64,000 bases of DNA. Source: JBCCGI01 sp039029355 (GTDB lineage: Bacteria; Planctomycetota; UBA1135; GCA-002686595). The stretch lies in NCBI GenBank assembly GCA_039029355.1, contig JBCCGI010000004.1, positions 124,001 through 188,000 of the forward strand. Reading direction: 5' to 3'. Position numbers and translations under genes: made by a program. Positions 8,309 to 16,022 of this stretch are shown one piece after another. Numbering within the stretch: the first letter of the stretch is position 1; every line of letters begins with the position of its first letter. A model generated the notes under the pieces. That model was not told the DNA's origin. It saw only the letters and a program-made list of their open reading frames with translations, and made no database searches.

Positions 8309-8830
8309 CTACGACAGCTGCATCTCGCCGCGCGCCGGGTAGTCGTGCTCCAGGATCCACTCGATCGAGCTCAGCAGCTCCTTCGCCGGCGGCCTCGTGA
8401 AGGGCATCGACTGCAGCATGGATGCGTAGAGCATTCCGTCGGGCTGAACGAGGAAGATCCCCGGCTCCACGAAGTGGGCGGGCTCCTTGTCCTTGATCGA
8501 CGCGGACGCGAAGAGCCCCCAGCGGCGGGCATCTTCCAGATCAAGGCCGTATCCGAGGCTCAGCCTGTCGAGCCTCCACTCCTCGGCGGTGGTCTTGGCG
8601 ACGTCCTCGGTGTTCATGCTGATGGCGATGATCTCGACGCCCCGCTGCGCGAAGTCGTCCATCATCCGCTGCAGCTCCACGAGCTGCTTGCGACACAGCG
8701 GTCAGTGGTGCCCCCGGTAGAAGACGACCATCGTGAACGATGCGGGGCTCTGCTCGGACAGGGTCCACGTGTCGCCCTTGGTCGTGCGGACGGAGAGCTC
8801 GGGGGCGCTGGTGCGGGGGAGGAGTTTCAT
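8309..8830 (-). CDS. Peroxiredoxin-like (AhpC/TSA family) probable selenoprotein, UxxC active site
   Basis: The frame starting at the ATG at 8830 encodes 'MKLLPRTSAPELSVRT' and the thioredoxin-fold strand FTMVVFYRGHH, then meets a TGA at 8704-8702. It continues in the same frame with PLCRKQLVELQ and a full AhpC/TSA-like C-terminal part (173 residues in all, TGA as residue 43). In this family the motif is FYRGxxCPxCRKQL, so the TGA falls exactly on the first active-site cysteine and the second (Cys46) is intact, giving U-x-x-C. A SECIS-like hairpin begins on the next base. Insertion of selenocysteine is therefore much more likely than a nonsense mutation. The enzyme would reduce peroxides or act as a thiol oxidoreductase in the cytoplasm. 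It lies downstream of the SGNH gene on the same strand. Confidence 0.85.
8666..8701 (-). promoter_or_regulatory. Bacterial SECIS-like element directly after the in-frame UGA
   Basis: Reading the mRNA after UGA, CCGCUG pairs with CAGCGG (6 bp, lower stem). A 9-nt bulge UGUCGCAAG follows the first arm. The apical stem CAGCUC/GAGCUG (6 bp) closes a GUG loop, or a 5-nt loop CGUGG if the last pair opens. The apical loop begins 22 nt after the UGA. Published descriptions of bacterial SECIS elements require a small apical loop with a G near its start, about 16-37 nt from the UGA; this hairpin satisfies each condition. SelB would bind it to deliver Sec-tRNA. Confidence 0.8.
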
Positions 8831-8918
8831 GGGGAGATCGTATCGAGGTCGCTCCGCTGTGGAGCGGCGGAACGTGCGTCCGCGAGGCGCTCGTGGCACG
8901 GACGGCTGTAGGAGCGGC

Positions 8919-10088
8919 CTAGTCCCACGCGCCGGCTTCGAGCCCCTGCTCGAAGACCGTCTCGCCCAGCAGCTTGTGCCCGCGCGGGCTGTAGTGCCCC
9001 ACGTCCTGCTCGAGGAACAGGCGCTCCTCGTAGCCCTTCAGGTCGGGGGGCAGGATCTTGAGCCCCTTCTCGCTCGACGGCAGGATCGGCAGCGGCCCGA
9101 ACCGCGCGACGATGTCGCGGCTGAGCGTCTCCTGCGCGCGCGCGAACTCGGCGCGTGCGCTGAGCACCGGGATCGGCGGCGACTCGGGCCGGACCTGGGC
9201 GCGGCGCTCAACCCAAAGGTCCCAGTAGATCGACGGGTCGGGGCGCTTGGGCTCGACCTCGATCAGGTGCTCGATGATCGGGAGGATCGCGAGCACGAGC
9301 CGGCCGCCGCCGGACTCGACGCGCTCCTGGAGGCCCTTCAGCCGATCGGCGGCCGCGGCCCAGTAGGGCTGCAGCGTCTTGTTGCGCGGATCCTCGCGCA
9401 GCAGGTTCTTCAGCCCGCCGGTGTCGGCGCCCGGCTGCGAGACCGGCGGCTTCGGGCGCGGCATCCACTTGCCGACGACCTCGCGGTTCAGGAAGTCGCG
9501 CGTGGCGGTGCGGAACCAGGGGCGCCGGTAGCGGAAGTCGAACTCGTCGCGCGTTGGCGGCATCGGGAGGATGTCGCCCATGTGAAGCGGCACGATCAGC
9601 ACGTCGGGGCGGAAGGGGGCGGCGTCGTCGAGGTAGACGCGCTCCATCTGCTCCAGCACGTAGCCCTGCACCGCGAAGTTCATCACGAGCGCTTGGCGCG
9701 CGTCGCCGCGGTCGGCCAGGTGCTGGGTCAGCCGCTCCTCGAGCGCACGCGGCCAGGTTTCCTCGATCGCGACGCTGGTTCCGTAGGTCATCGACTGGCC
9801 GAGCACGGCGACGCGCATCAGCGCCCCGTCCTTGGCCCACCCGTCGCCCTCGCTCCGGGGCGAGTCCCACTCGCGGTCGCGGTAGCCGAAGGCGTTGATG
9901 ACCTCGGGCACGTCGCCCTCGCGCGACCAGCGCGACTGGCTGGGGAGCATCCGCCAGCCGAAACGCTCGGAGCGCTCGGTGACGACGAGCTGACCGTACT
10001 TCGTCGACGTCCACAGGTACGCCTCGACCGAGCCCAAGAGGACGAGGAAGGCGAGCAGGCGCCAGCCGAAGTAGGAGAGGAGCTTCAC
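8919..10088 (-). CDS. SGNH-hydrolase-like membrane-anchored protein (AlgJ/AlgX/DltD-like)
   Basis: A 389-residue protein; the GTG at 10088, one base after the MBOAT stop, gives an N-terminal membrane anchor (about residues 5-22) followed by an extracytoplasmic domain. The SGNH block I appears as 'VAVLGQSMTYG', with Gln replacing the usual Asp of GDS but Ser retained, and block V as DVGHYSPRGH, which supplies the DxxH pair. Proteins of this type work with MBOAT acyltransferases to transfer or remove acyl groups on exported glycans (AlgJ/AlgX with AlgI; DltD with DltB). It is the third gene of the carrier protein-MBOAT-SGNH unit. Confidence 0.7.
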   Translation of the reverse strand: MKLLSYFGWRLLAFLVLLGSVEAYLWTSTKYGQLVVTERSERFGWRMLPSQSRWSREGDVPEVINAFGYRDREWDSPRSEGDGWAKDGALMRVAVLGQSMTYGTSVAIEETWPRALEERLTQHLADRGDARQALVMNFAVQGYVLEQMERVYLDDAAPFRPDVLIVPLHMGDILPMPPTRDEFDFRYRRPWFRTATRDFLNREVVGKWMPRPKPPVSQPGADTGGLKNLLREDPRNKTLQPYWAAAADRLKGLQERVESGGGRLVLAILPIIEHLIEVEPKRPDPSIYWDLWVERRAQVRPESPPIPVLSARAEFARAQETLSRDIVARFGPLPILPSSEKGLKILPPDLKGYEERLFLEQDVGHYSPRGHKLLGETVFEQGLEAGAWD

Positions 10089-10089
10089 G

Positions 10090-11562
10090 TCAGAACTGGA
10101 AGTAGATGAAGGGCGCGAGGCCCGGAGGAGCCACACCCAGGAAGAAGAGCAGCGCGGCGGCGAGCACGGCGCCCTGCAGCACGCGCGGGATGCGCTTCCA
10201 GGTCTCGAGCATCCACTCGTTGAACGACTCCGGCCAGACGCACGCGGCGTACGAGCCGCCGAGCACCAGCCAGACCTGCCACGGCAGCTGCACCAGCACC
10301 TGCGGCAGCGGCTTGCTCCAGTCGCCGAGGGCGCGCAGCGCAGCCAGCATCGACTCGGTGTCGGCGGCGCGGAAGAACAGCAGCGAGAACACGCACACGT
10401 GGTACGTGAACAGCCACCCGAGGAACGAGAAGATCCGCCTGCGCGGCATCACCCCGTCGGGCAGCACCTGCCGGATCAGCCGCACGACGACCATCCAGAC
10501 GCCGAACCAGACGCCCCACAGCACGAAGTTCCAGCCGGCGCCGTGCCACAGACCCGACAGGACGTGCGTCAGGAACAGGTTGAAGCACGTCCGCGCCAGC
10601 CCGCGCTTGTTGCCCCCCACGGCGGCGAAGACGTAGTAGTAGAACCAGAAGGACATCGAGATGTGCCAGCGGGTCCAGAACTCCTCGAGCGAGCGCGCCT
10701 TGAAGGGCGCGTCGAAGTTCTTCTTCAAATCGAAGCCGAGGAGCCGCGCCGAGCCGATCGCGATGTCGGAGTAGCCCGAGAAGTCGCCGTACAGCTGCAT
10801 CGTGAAGGCGTAGGTCGCGATCAGCACCGCGGCTCCGCCCGAGGCCTCGAGCGTGCCGGCGTTGTGGTAGATGTGGTCGACCAGGTGCACGCCCAGCACG
10901 TCGGCGATGACGAGCTTCTTCGTCATGCCGCGCAGGATCTCCCACAGGCCCTTGCTGACGCGGTCGTTGGTCAGCTTGCGCGGCCGCTCCATCTGCGGCA
11001 GGAAGTCGCGCGCGCGCACGATCGGACCGGCGACGAGCTGCGGGAAGAACGCCACGTACACGGCGAACTCCAGGTGGCTCTTGCACGGCTTCAGCCGCCG
11101 GTAGTAGATATCGATCGTGTAGGAGAGCGTCTGGAAGGTGTAGAAGCTGATTCCCGCTGGGACGATGTACTCCAGCGGCCCTCCCTGCGCCGCGGATAGG
11201 TGCCACAGGTTGAGCTCGGTCCCCCACCGCGCGAACAGCGCATCGAAGCCGTCGACGAAGAAGTCGTAGTACTTGAAGAACCCGAGCATGCCCAGGTTCG
11301 ACGCGAGGCTCAGCGACAGGAAGGCCTTGCGGCGGCGATCGTCGCCCGCCTCGTTCGCCTTCTGCAGCTCGCGCCCGGCGAAGTAGTCGACGACGGTGCT
11401 CGCGAAGAGCAGGAACGTGAAGCGCCAGTCGGCCTGGGCGTAGAACCAGTAGCTGCCGAGCAGGACCAGCGAGAAGCGGAGCCGACGCTTCTCCTTGAAG
11501 GTCCAGTAGAGGACGTAGGTGGCCCAGAGGAAGAAGATGTACTCGAAGCTGTTGAAGTACAT
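10090..11562 (-). CDS. MBOAT-family O-acyltransferase (AlgI/DltB-like)
   Basis: A 490-residue polytopic membrane protein with about ten hydrophobic segments. Family landmarks are 'VPAGISFYTFQTLSYTIDIY', 'FFPQLVAGPIVRARDFLPQM' and 'GLWHGAGWNFVLWG', the last containing the invariant catalytic His near residue 338. Length and motifs match AlgI, PatA and DltB proteins, which pass an acyl group from a cytoplasmic donor to an acceptor across the membrane. The gene lies between a free-standing acyl carrier protein gene (90 bp upstream) and the SGNH gene (1 bp downstream). The carrier protein may therefore supply the acyl group, as D-alanyl-DltC does for DltB. Confidence 0.92.
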   Translation of the reverse strand: MYFNSFEYIFFLWATYVLYWTFKEKRRLRFSLVLLGSYWFYAQADWRFTFLLFASTVVDYFAGRELQKANEAGDDRRRKAFLSLSLASNLGMLGFFKYYDFFVDGFDALFARWGTELNLWHLSAAQGGPLEYIVPAGISFYTFQTLSYTIDIYYRRLKPCKSHLEFAVYVAFFPQLVAGPIVRARDFLPQMERPRKLTNDRVSKGLWEILRGMTKKLVIADVLGVHLVDHIYHNAGTLEASGGAAVLIATYAFTMQLYGDFSGYSDIAIGSARLLGFDLKKNFDAPFKARSLEEFWTRWHISMSFWFYYYVFAAVGGNKRGLARTCFNLFLTHVLSGLWHGAGWNFVLWGVWFGVWMVVVRLIRQVLPDGVMPRRRIFSFLGWLFTYHVCVFSLLFFRAADTESMLAALRALGDWSKPLPQVLVQLPWQVWLVLGGSYAACVWPESFNEWMLETWKRIPRVLQGAVLAAALLFFLGVAPPGLAPFIYFQF

Positions 11563-11652
11563 GGCCTTGCGGTCCGCGCGCCGCAGGGCCCCGGCGCGCG
11601 ATCCGGTCTGTAGCCTACCGGGAGGTCACCTCGAAGCGAGGGGCACGCCGGG

Positions 11653-11922
11653 CTACGCGGACTGGTGCTTCTTCAACTCCTCGGCGAGCGCGTTGGCGAG
11701 GGTGTCCATGTTGGGGTTGTCCCACAGCAGGCGCGTGTTGATCTCGAAGCCGAGCTCGTCCTCGAGCTCGGTGGCGAAGGTCATCGCGCCGAAGGAGTCC
11801 AGCCCGTACTTCGTGAACGGCTGCCCGGACTCGAACTCGTCCGCCTCGATCTCGGCCCACTCCAGGAACTTCTCGGTCAACCAAGGCTTCAGGTTGTCCG
11901 GGGTGATCTTGGTCTCGCTCAT
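11653..11922 (-). CDS. Acyl carrier protein (phosphopantetheine-binding)
   Basis: An 89-residue acidic four-helix protein with the phosphopantetheine motif GLDSFGAM; Ser43 is the attachment residue. The wording is closer to the carrier domains of polyketide/nonribosomal-type systems and stand-alone DltC-like carriers than to fatty-acid AcpP, which has DSLDTVEL. It heads the MBOAT-SGNH operon, so its likely job is to present an activated acyl or aminoacyl group to the MBOAT protein. No adenylating enzyme (DltA-like) is encoded nearby, so the loading enzyme must be elsewhere. Confidence 0.88.
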   Translation of the reverse strand: MSETKITPDNLKPWLTEKFLEWAEIEADEFESGQPFTKYGLDSFGAMTFATELEDELGFEINTRLLWDNPNMDTLANALAEELKKHQSA

Positions 11923-11961
11923 GGACTTCTAGGCTCTTCGATTCGGGAGGCTTGGGGGGGA

Positions 11962-11992
11962 CGTTTCCCTGAACGGGGGCTCGTTTCCCTGA
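11962..11992. repeat. Direct repeat CGTTTCCCTGA x2 upstream of the carrier protein gene
   Basis: CGTTTCCCTGA occurs at 11962-11972 and 11982-11992, start to start 20 bp, about two helical turns. On the minus strand these copies lie 40-70 bases upstream of the carrier protein start, where a regulator or the promoter would be expected. Confidence 0.4.
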
Positions 11993-11997
11993 GTCGG

Positions 11998-12027
11998 AAA
12001 AAAGCGCCGGGATCCTAAGGGATTCCC
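11998..12027 (-). terminator. Probable intrinsic terminator of the sulfatase-fold/TPR gene
   Basis: On the minus strand the bases after the stop at 12062 form the hairpin GGGA(A)TCC-CTTA-GGATCCC, 7 bp with one bulge, followed five bases later by six T residues. This matches a modest rho-independent terminator. Confidence 0.5.
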
Positions 12028-12061
12028 GTCCGAACCGGGCAAAAAACCAGGGTCGGGGCCC

Positions 12062-13801
12062 TCAGCGACGGCTCGCCTCGCGCTCCTGCCGCTGCAGCCG
12101 GCGGAGGTTCGCCTCGTCCTCGCGTCCCAGCTGCTCCAGGAGCCCGATCAGCGTCTGCTCGATCGCGTCGAGGCCGGGGTCGTGCTCCAGGGCGAGCGCG
12201 AACTCGCGCACCGCGTCCTCGCGGCTGCCGAGGTTCTGGTAGCACAGGCCGAGCTGGATGTGCACGCCGCGCCAGCTCCCCCGCAGGCGCAGGTTCTGAA
12301 GCAGGTGCGGCAGCGCGTCCTCGTAGCGCTTCAGCTGCACGAAGCACCCCGCGAGCTGGAATTGCGCCGAGGCGTTGCGCGGGTTGCCCGCCACGATCGC
12401 GCGCAGGAGCGGCAGCGCATCGCCCGGCCGGCCGGCGAACGACAGCTCCTGAGCCCGCTGCAGCTCGGCGTAGGCGCGGATGCGGTCCATCGGGCTGACG
12501 CGGTCGCTCGGGTCGAGCGGGTGCGGCACGACGTCGACCATCGCGCCCGCGCCGGTGTAGCCGAGCGCCTGCAGCTTCTCCATCAGGTCGTCGGTCGCCC
12601 CGCTGACCGTCGCCGGGGCGAGGCTCGGGGTCTCGGCCACGCGGGCGATCTCGGCACGGTAGCGCTGGACCTCGTCCGGGTGCGCGTCGAGCGCGTTGGC
12701 GGTCTCGCCGGGGTCGGTCGCGAGGTCGAAGTAGACCGGGCGCGAGCTGTGGAGGTACTTGCCATCGCGCGTCGCCCAGCCCGCGAGCGGGCTCCAGCCG
12801 AGCGACAGGTAGCCGAAGAAGGCCTCGAAGTAGACCCCGCGGTCGGCGGGCAGCGGCCGCAGCAGGCTGCTGCCGTCGATCGAGCCGCGCAGCGGGATCT
12901 CGGCCGCCTCGGCCAGCGTGGCGAATACGTCGACCACGCTGACGACCTCGTCCGAGCGCTCGCCCGCACGCGGATCGCCCGGCAGCCGCACGATCAGCGG
13001 CACCAGCATGGTCGTGTCGAAGCAGAAGAAGCCGTGGGTGTCCTCGCCGTGCTCGCCCAGGCCCTCGCCGTGGTCCGACACGACGGCGACGACGGTGTTC
13101 GCGTACTCGCCGCCCGCGCGCAGCGCCTCGAGGAAGCGGCCGAGCTCGGCGTCCATCCACGCCGCCTCGCCGAGGTAGGCGTCGCCGCCCGCGCGCTCGC
13201 GGAACTCCGCCGGCGGGTCGTAGGGCGCGTGGGGGTCGTAGACGTGGAGCCACGCGAAGAACGGGCGCTCGGGGTCGCGCTCGCCGTACCACGCGAGCGC
13301 CGCGTCGACCACCTCGCCCGCCGAGCGGCTCTCGTAGTGCCGCTCGGTCACCTCATCGGGCGCCGCGGGCTGGTCGTAGACGTCGAAGCCCTGGGCCAGC
13401 CCGAAGGACTCGTCGAGCACGACGGCGGCGACGAAGGCGGCGGTCTCGTAGCCGCGCTCGGCGATGAGCTCGGCAAAGGTGTCGGCCTCCTCCGGCAGCG
13501 CCATCGTGCTGTTGGCCCGCACGGTGTGCCGCGGGGGGTAGAGCCCGGTCAGCACCGACGCGTGCGAGGGCAGCGTCAGCGGCGACACGGTCCGGGCGCA
13601 GGTGTAGACGACGCCCTCCGAGGCGACTCGGTCGAGGTGCGGCGTGAGCCCGGGATGTGCCCCATACGCGCCCACCGCCATCGGGCGGGTGGTGTCGAGC
13701 GTGATCAGGAGCACGTTCGGCGGCCCCTCGCTCCCCGCTCCCCCGCCGCCGCACGCGGCGCAGAAGAGGAAGGCTCCGACGGCGAACGGGGAGGCGCGCA
13801 T
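12062..13801 (-). CDS. Sulfatase-fold lipoprotein with C-terminal TPR region
   Basis: A 579-residue exported protein. The ATG at 13801 gives a short signal peptide with a Cys at 17 followed by a Gly-rich linker, a plausible though non-canonical lipobox (CAAC); an in-frame ATG three codons upstream is an alternative start. Catalytic-fold features are Asp36 in 'NVLLITLDTTRP', T76-L-P78-S-H80 at the nucleophile site, SVLTG and SDHGEGLGEHG. As in its relatives in this window, Thr replaces the Cys/Ser that becomes formylglycine. After the MEKLQALGYTGAG motif come TPR units to the end. It is divergent from the YccV-like gene, with 82 bp between the starts. Confidence 0.85.
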   Translation of the reverse strand: MRASPFAVGAFLFCAACGGGGAGSEGPPNVLLITLDTTRPMAVGAYGAHPGLTPHLDRVASEGVVYTCARTVSPLTLPSHASVLTGLYPPRHTVRANSTMALPEEADTFAELIAERGYETAAFVAAVVLDESFGLAQGFDVYDQPAAPDEVTERHYESRSAGEVVDAALAWYGERDPERPFFAWLHVYDPHAPYDPPAEFRERAGGDAYLGEAAWMDAELGRFLEALRAGGEYANTVVAVVSDHGEGLGEHGEDTHGFFCFDTTMLVPLIVRLPGDPRAGERSDEVVSVVDVFATLAEAAEIPLRGSIDGSSLLRPLPADRGVYFEAFFGYLSLGWSPLAGWATRDGKYLHSSRPVYFDLATDPGETANALDAHPDEVQRYRAEIARVAETPSLAPATVSGATDDLMEKLQALGYTGAGAMVDVVPHPLDPSDRVSPMDRIRAYAELQRAQELSFAGRPGDALPLLRAIVAGNPRNASAQFQLAGCFVQLKRYEDALPHLLQNLRLRGSWRGVHIQLGLCYQNLGSREDAVREFALALEHDPGLDAIEQTLIGLLEQLGREDEANLRRLQRQEREASRR

Positions 13802-13883
13802 GGCCCGCATCCAAGCACAACGCGCGGAGCCCGCCAAGCCGATTGCCAGCCGGGCGGCTCTCCTGCTTCAATGCGTAAGAGCC

Positions 13884-14234
13884 ATGATCCTCCCCCGTGA
13901 GCCCGAGCCCCGTCCGCGGGGCGCCAACCGCTTCTCGCCCGGCGACCTCGTGCGGCACGTCCGCTACGGCTACCGCGGCGTGGTCGTGGCCTTCGACCTC
14001 GCGTGCCAGGCCGACGAGGGCTGGTACCGGTCGAACCAGACCCAGCCCGACCGCGCCCAGCCCTGGTACCACGTGCTGGTCGACGGCTCGGTGCAGACGA
14101 CCTACTCGGCGCAGCAGAACCTCGCCCCCGAGGTGGGCGGCGGGCCGGTGCTCCATCCCCTCGTCTCGCGCTTCTTCAGCGACTTCGACGGGATGCGCTA
14201 CACGCGCAACGACCAGCCCTGGCCCGAGCTGTAG
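13884..14234 (+). CDS. YccV/HspQ-like (hemimethylated DNA-binding domain) protein
   Basis: A 116-residue cytoplasmic protein. The central stretch 'FSPGDLVRHVRYGYRGVVVA', together with DEGWYRSNQTQP, WYHVLVDGS and TYSAQQNL, matches the YccV/HspQ family, whose members begin 'F..G.xVrHkryGYRGVI'. HspQ was first described as binding hemimethylated DNA and later as a protease (Lon/ClpS) specificity factor; planctomycete homologues usually occur alone. The ATG at 13884 is chosen because the family homology begins about 15 residues after it. It converges on the next sulfatase-fold gene with a 13-bp gap, and nothing nearby hints at its partner. Confidence 0.8.
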   Translation: MILPREPEPRPRGANRFSPGDLVRHVRYGYRGVVVAFDLACQADEGWYRSNQTQPDRAQPWYHVLVDGSVQTTYSAQQNLAPEVGGGPVLHPLVSRFFSDFDGMRYTRNDQPWPEL

Positions 14235-14247
14235 CGACGGGCCGGGT

Positions 14248-16017
14248 CTAGCGCGCCGCTTCCTTCTCGCGCGCCTGGATGAGCTGCATGCGGAAGGCGT
14301 TCGCCTGGTCGTCGTCGCCGAGCTGCTCGCACAGCGCGATCACGCGCGTCAAGAGGTCGATCATGTCCGGCGCGGTGTCGAGCGCGCGCTTGTAGCCCGC
14401 GAGCGCCTCTTCCGGCTGTCCGAGGTTGTCGTAGGCGAGCCCAACGTTGCGGTGCGGGCCGTACCAGCTGTGCCCGACGGCGAGCGCGCGCTGCGAGGCC
14501 TCGATCGACTCCTCGTACTCCTCCACCTGGATCAGCGCCCCGCCCAGCTGGAACCACGCCGCCGCGTTGCCCTCGTTGCCCGCGACGACGCGCCGGTAGA
14601 GCGGGACCGCCTCGGCCGCGCGCCCGGCGCTGTTCAGGTCCTGGGCGTAGAGCTGGACGCGGTACAGCTCCTGCATCTCGAGCGGGCTCGGCAGGCCGGT
14701 GTCTTCAAGCGGGTGCGGCAGCCCGATCGCGTCGCTGCCGGCGCCGGTGTAGCCCAGCCCCTGCAGCTTGGCGATCACGGCGGCCTCGGCGGCGTCGGTC
14801 GTCGCGCGCTCGAGCCGGCTGCGCCCGGCGACCGCGTCGATGCCGTCGCGGTACGCCCCCACGCCATCGCCCAGCGCGTCGAAGCGGTTCAGGGTCTCGC
14901 CGCCGTCCTCGCGCGGCGTGTAGAACTCCGGCGCCGAGGAGTGCAGGTACTTGCCGTCGCGGTTCGCCCAGCCGACGACCGGGCTCCAGCCGAAGCTGTA
15001 GAAGCCGTAGTAGCTCTCGAAATACACGCCGCGCTCGGGCGGCACGGCGCGCTTGAAGAGGCTCATGCCGTCGACGTCGTTGATCGCGCCGAGCTCGAGC
15101 GCCTCGACCAGCGTCGGGTACACGTCGGTCGCGCTGACGATCTCGTCGGAGCGCTCGCCCGCGCGGTGGCCGTCGGTGTAGCGGACGATCATCTGCACGC
15201 GGATGGTCGAGTCGAAGGCGAGCGTGCCGTGGGTCTGCTCGCCATGGTCGCCGTTGCCCTCGCCGTGGTCGGCCACGACGACGACCATCGTCTCGTCGTA
15301 GAGCCCCTTGTCGCGCAGCGCATCGAGGATCCGCCCGATCGCGAAGTCCATCGCGGCCACCTCGGCGTGGTAGCCCTCCTCGCCGACCTGGTCGACGAAG
15401 CGCTGGGGCGGCTCATAAGGCAGGTGCGGGTCGAAGAAGTGCGCCCAGGCGAGGAAGGGGCGCTCGGGATCCAGCTGGTCGATCCACGCGATCGCCGCGT
15501 CGGCCACCTCGGCAGCGCGCCGGCGGTCGTAGTGCAGCGTCTGCTGCACCAAGGGCGGCGTGGGCTGGTCGTAGACGTCGAAGCCCTGGTCGAGCCCGAA
15601 CGAGTCCGCCAGCACGACCGCCGCGACGAAGGCGCCGGTCTGGAAGCCGCGCTCGGCCGCGCGCTCGGCGAGCGTGACCGCCGACTCGGGCAGCGTCAGC
15701 TGGCTGTTGGTGTGGACCGTGTGGCGCAGCGGCGTCAGCCCGGTGAGGATCGTCGCGTGCGACGGCATCGTCAGCGGCGCCACGGTCCGCGCGTGGGTGT
15801 ACAGCACGCCCTCGCCCGCGAGCGCGTCGAGGTTGGGCGAGGCCTGGCTCGGCCCGCCGGTACAGCCCAGCGCGTCGTAGCGTGTGGTGTCGAGCGTGAT
15901 CACCAGCGCCGAGCGCGGCTTCGCGGGCCCGGGCCCCGACCCGCAGCCGGCGAGGGCGAGCCCCAGCAAGCCGATCAGCCAGGCCGCGCTCCGGCGCGTC
16001 GCAATACGTGCCCTCAT
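14248..16017 (-). CDS. Sulfatase-fold lipoprotein with C-terminal TPR region
   Basis: A 589-residue lipoprotein starting at the ATG at 16017, with a basic N-terminus and a canonical lipobox LAGC (Cys25). The alkaline-phosphatase-superfamily domain shows Asp43 in ALVITLDTTRYD, T83-M-P85-S-H87, TILTG and 'ADHGEGNGDHGEQTHG'. The LQGLGYTGAG motif separates it from about 150 residues of TPR. It is clearly a paralogue of the protein encoded at 12062-13801: the middle of both domains is nearly superimposable (FVAAVVL.SFGL.QGFDVYDQP). Thr at the nucleophile position argues against formylglycine-dependent sulfatase activity. It follows the HxD protein gene with a 5-bp gap and is probably cotranscribed with it. 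Confidence 0.87.
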   Translation of the reverse strand: MRARIATRRSAAWLIGLLGLALAGCGSGPGPAKPRSALVITLDTTRYDALGCTGGPSQASPNLDALAGEGVLYTHARTVAPLTMPSHATILTGLTPLRHTVHTNSQLTLPESAVTLAERAAERGFQTGAFVAAVVLADSFGLDQGFDVYDQPTPPLVQQTLHYDRRRAAEVADAAIAWIDQLDPERPFLAWAHFFDPHLPYEPPQRFVDQVGEEGYHAEVAAMDFAIGRILDALRDKGLYDETMVVVVADHGEGNGDHGEQTHGTLAFDSTIRVQMIVRYTDGHRAGERSDEIVSATDVYPTLVEALELGAINDVDGMSLFKRAVPPERGVYFESYYGFYSFGWSPVVGWANRDGKYLHSSAPEFYTPREDGGETLNRFDALGDGVGAYRDGIDAVAGRSRLERATTDAAEAAVIAKLQGLGYTGAGSDAIGLPHPLEDTGLPSPLEMQELYRVQLYAQDLNSAGRAAEAVPLYRRVVAGNEGNAAAWFQLGGALIQVEEYEESIEASQRALAVGHSWYGPHRNVGLAYDNLGQPEEALAGYKRALDTAPDMIDLLTRVIALCEQLGDDDQANAFRMQLIQAREKEAAR

Positions 16018-16022
16018 CCGCC

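Noticed and set aside
8309..8830. Peroxiredoxin gene as two separate short genes or a pseudogene
   Set aside because: Both halves are in one frame, the interruption is a single TGA at the catalytic Cys, and a SECIS-like hairpin follows, so readthrough as selenocysteine explains everything with no frameshift.
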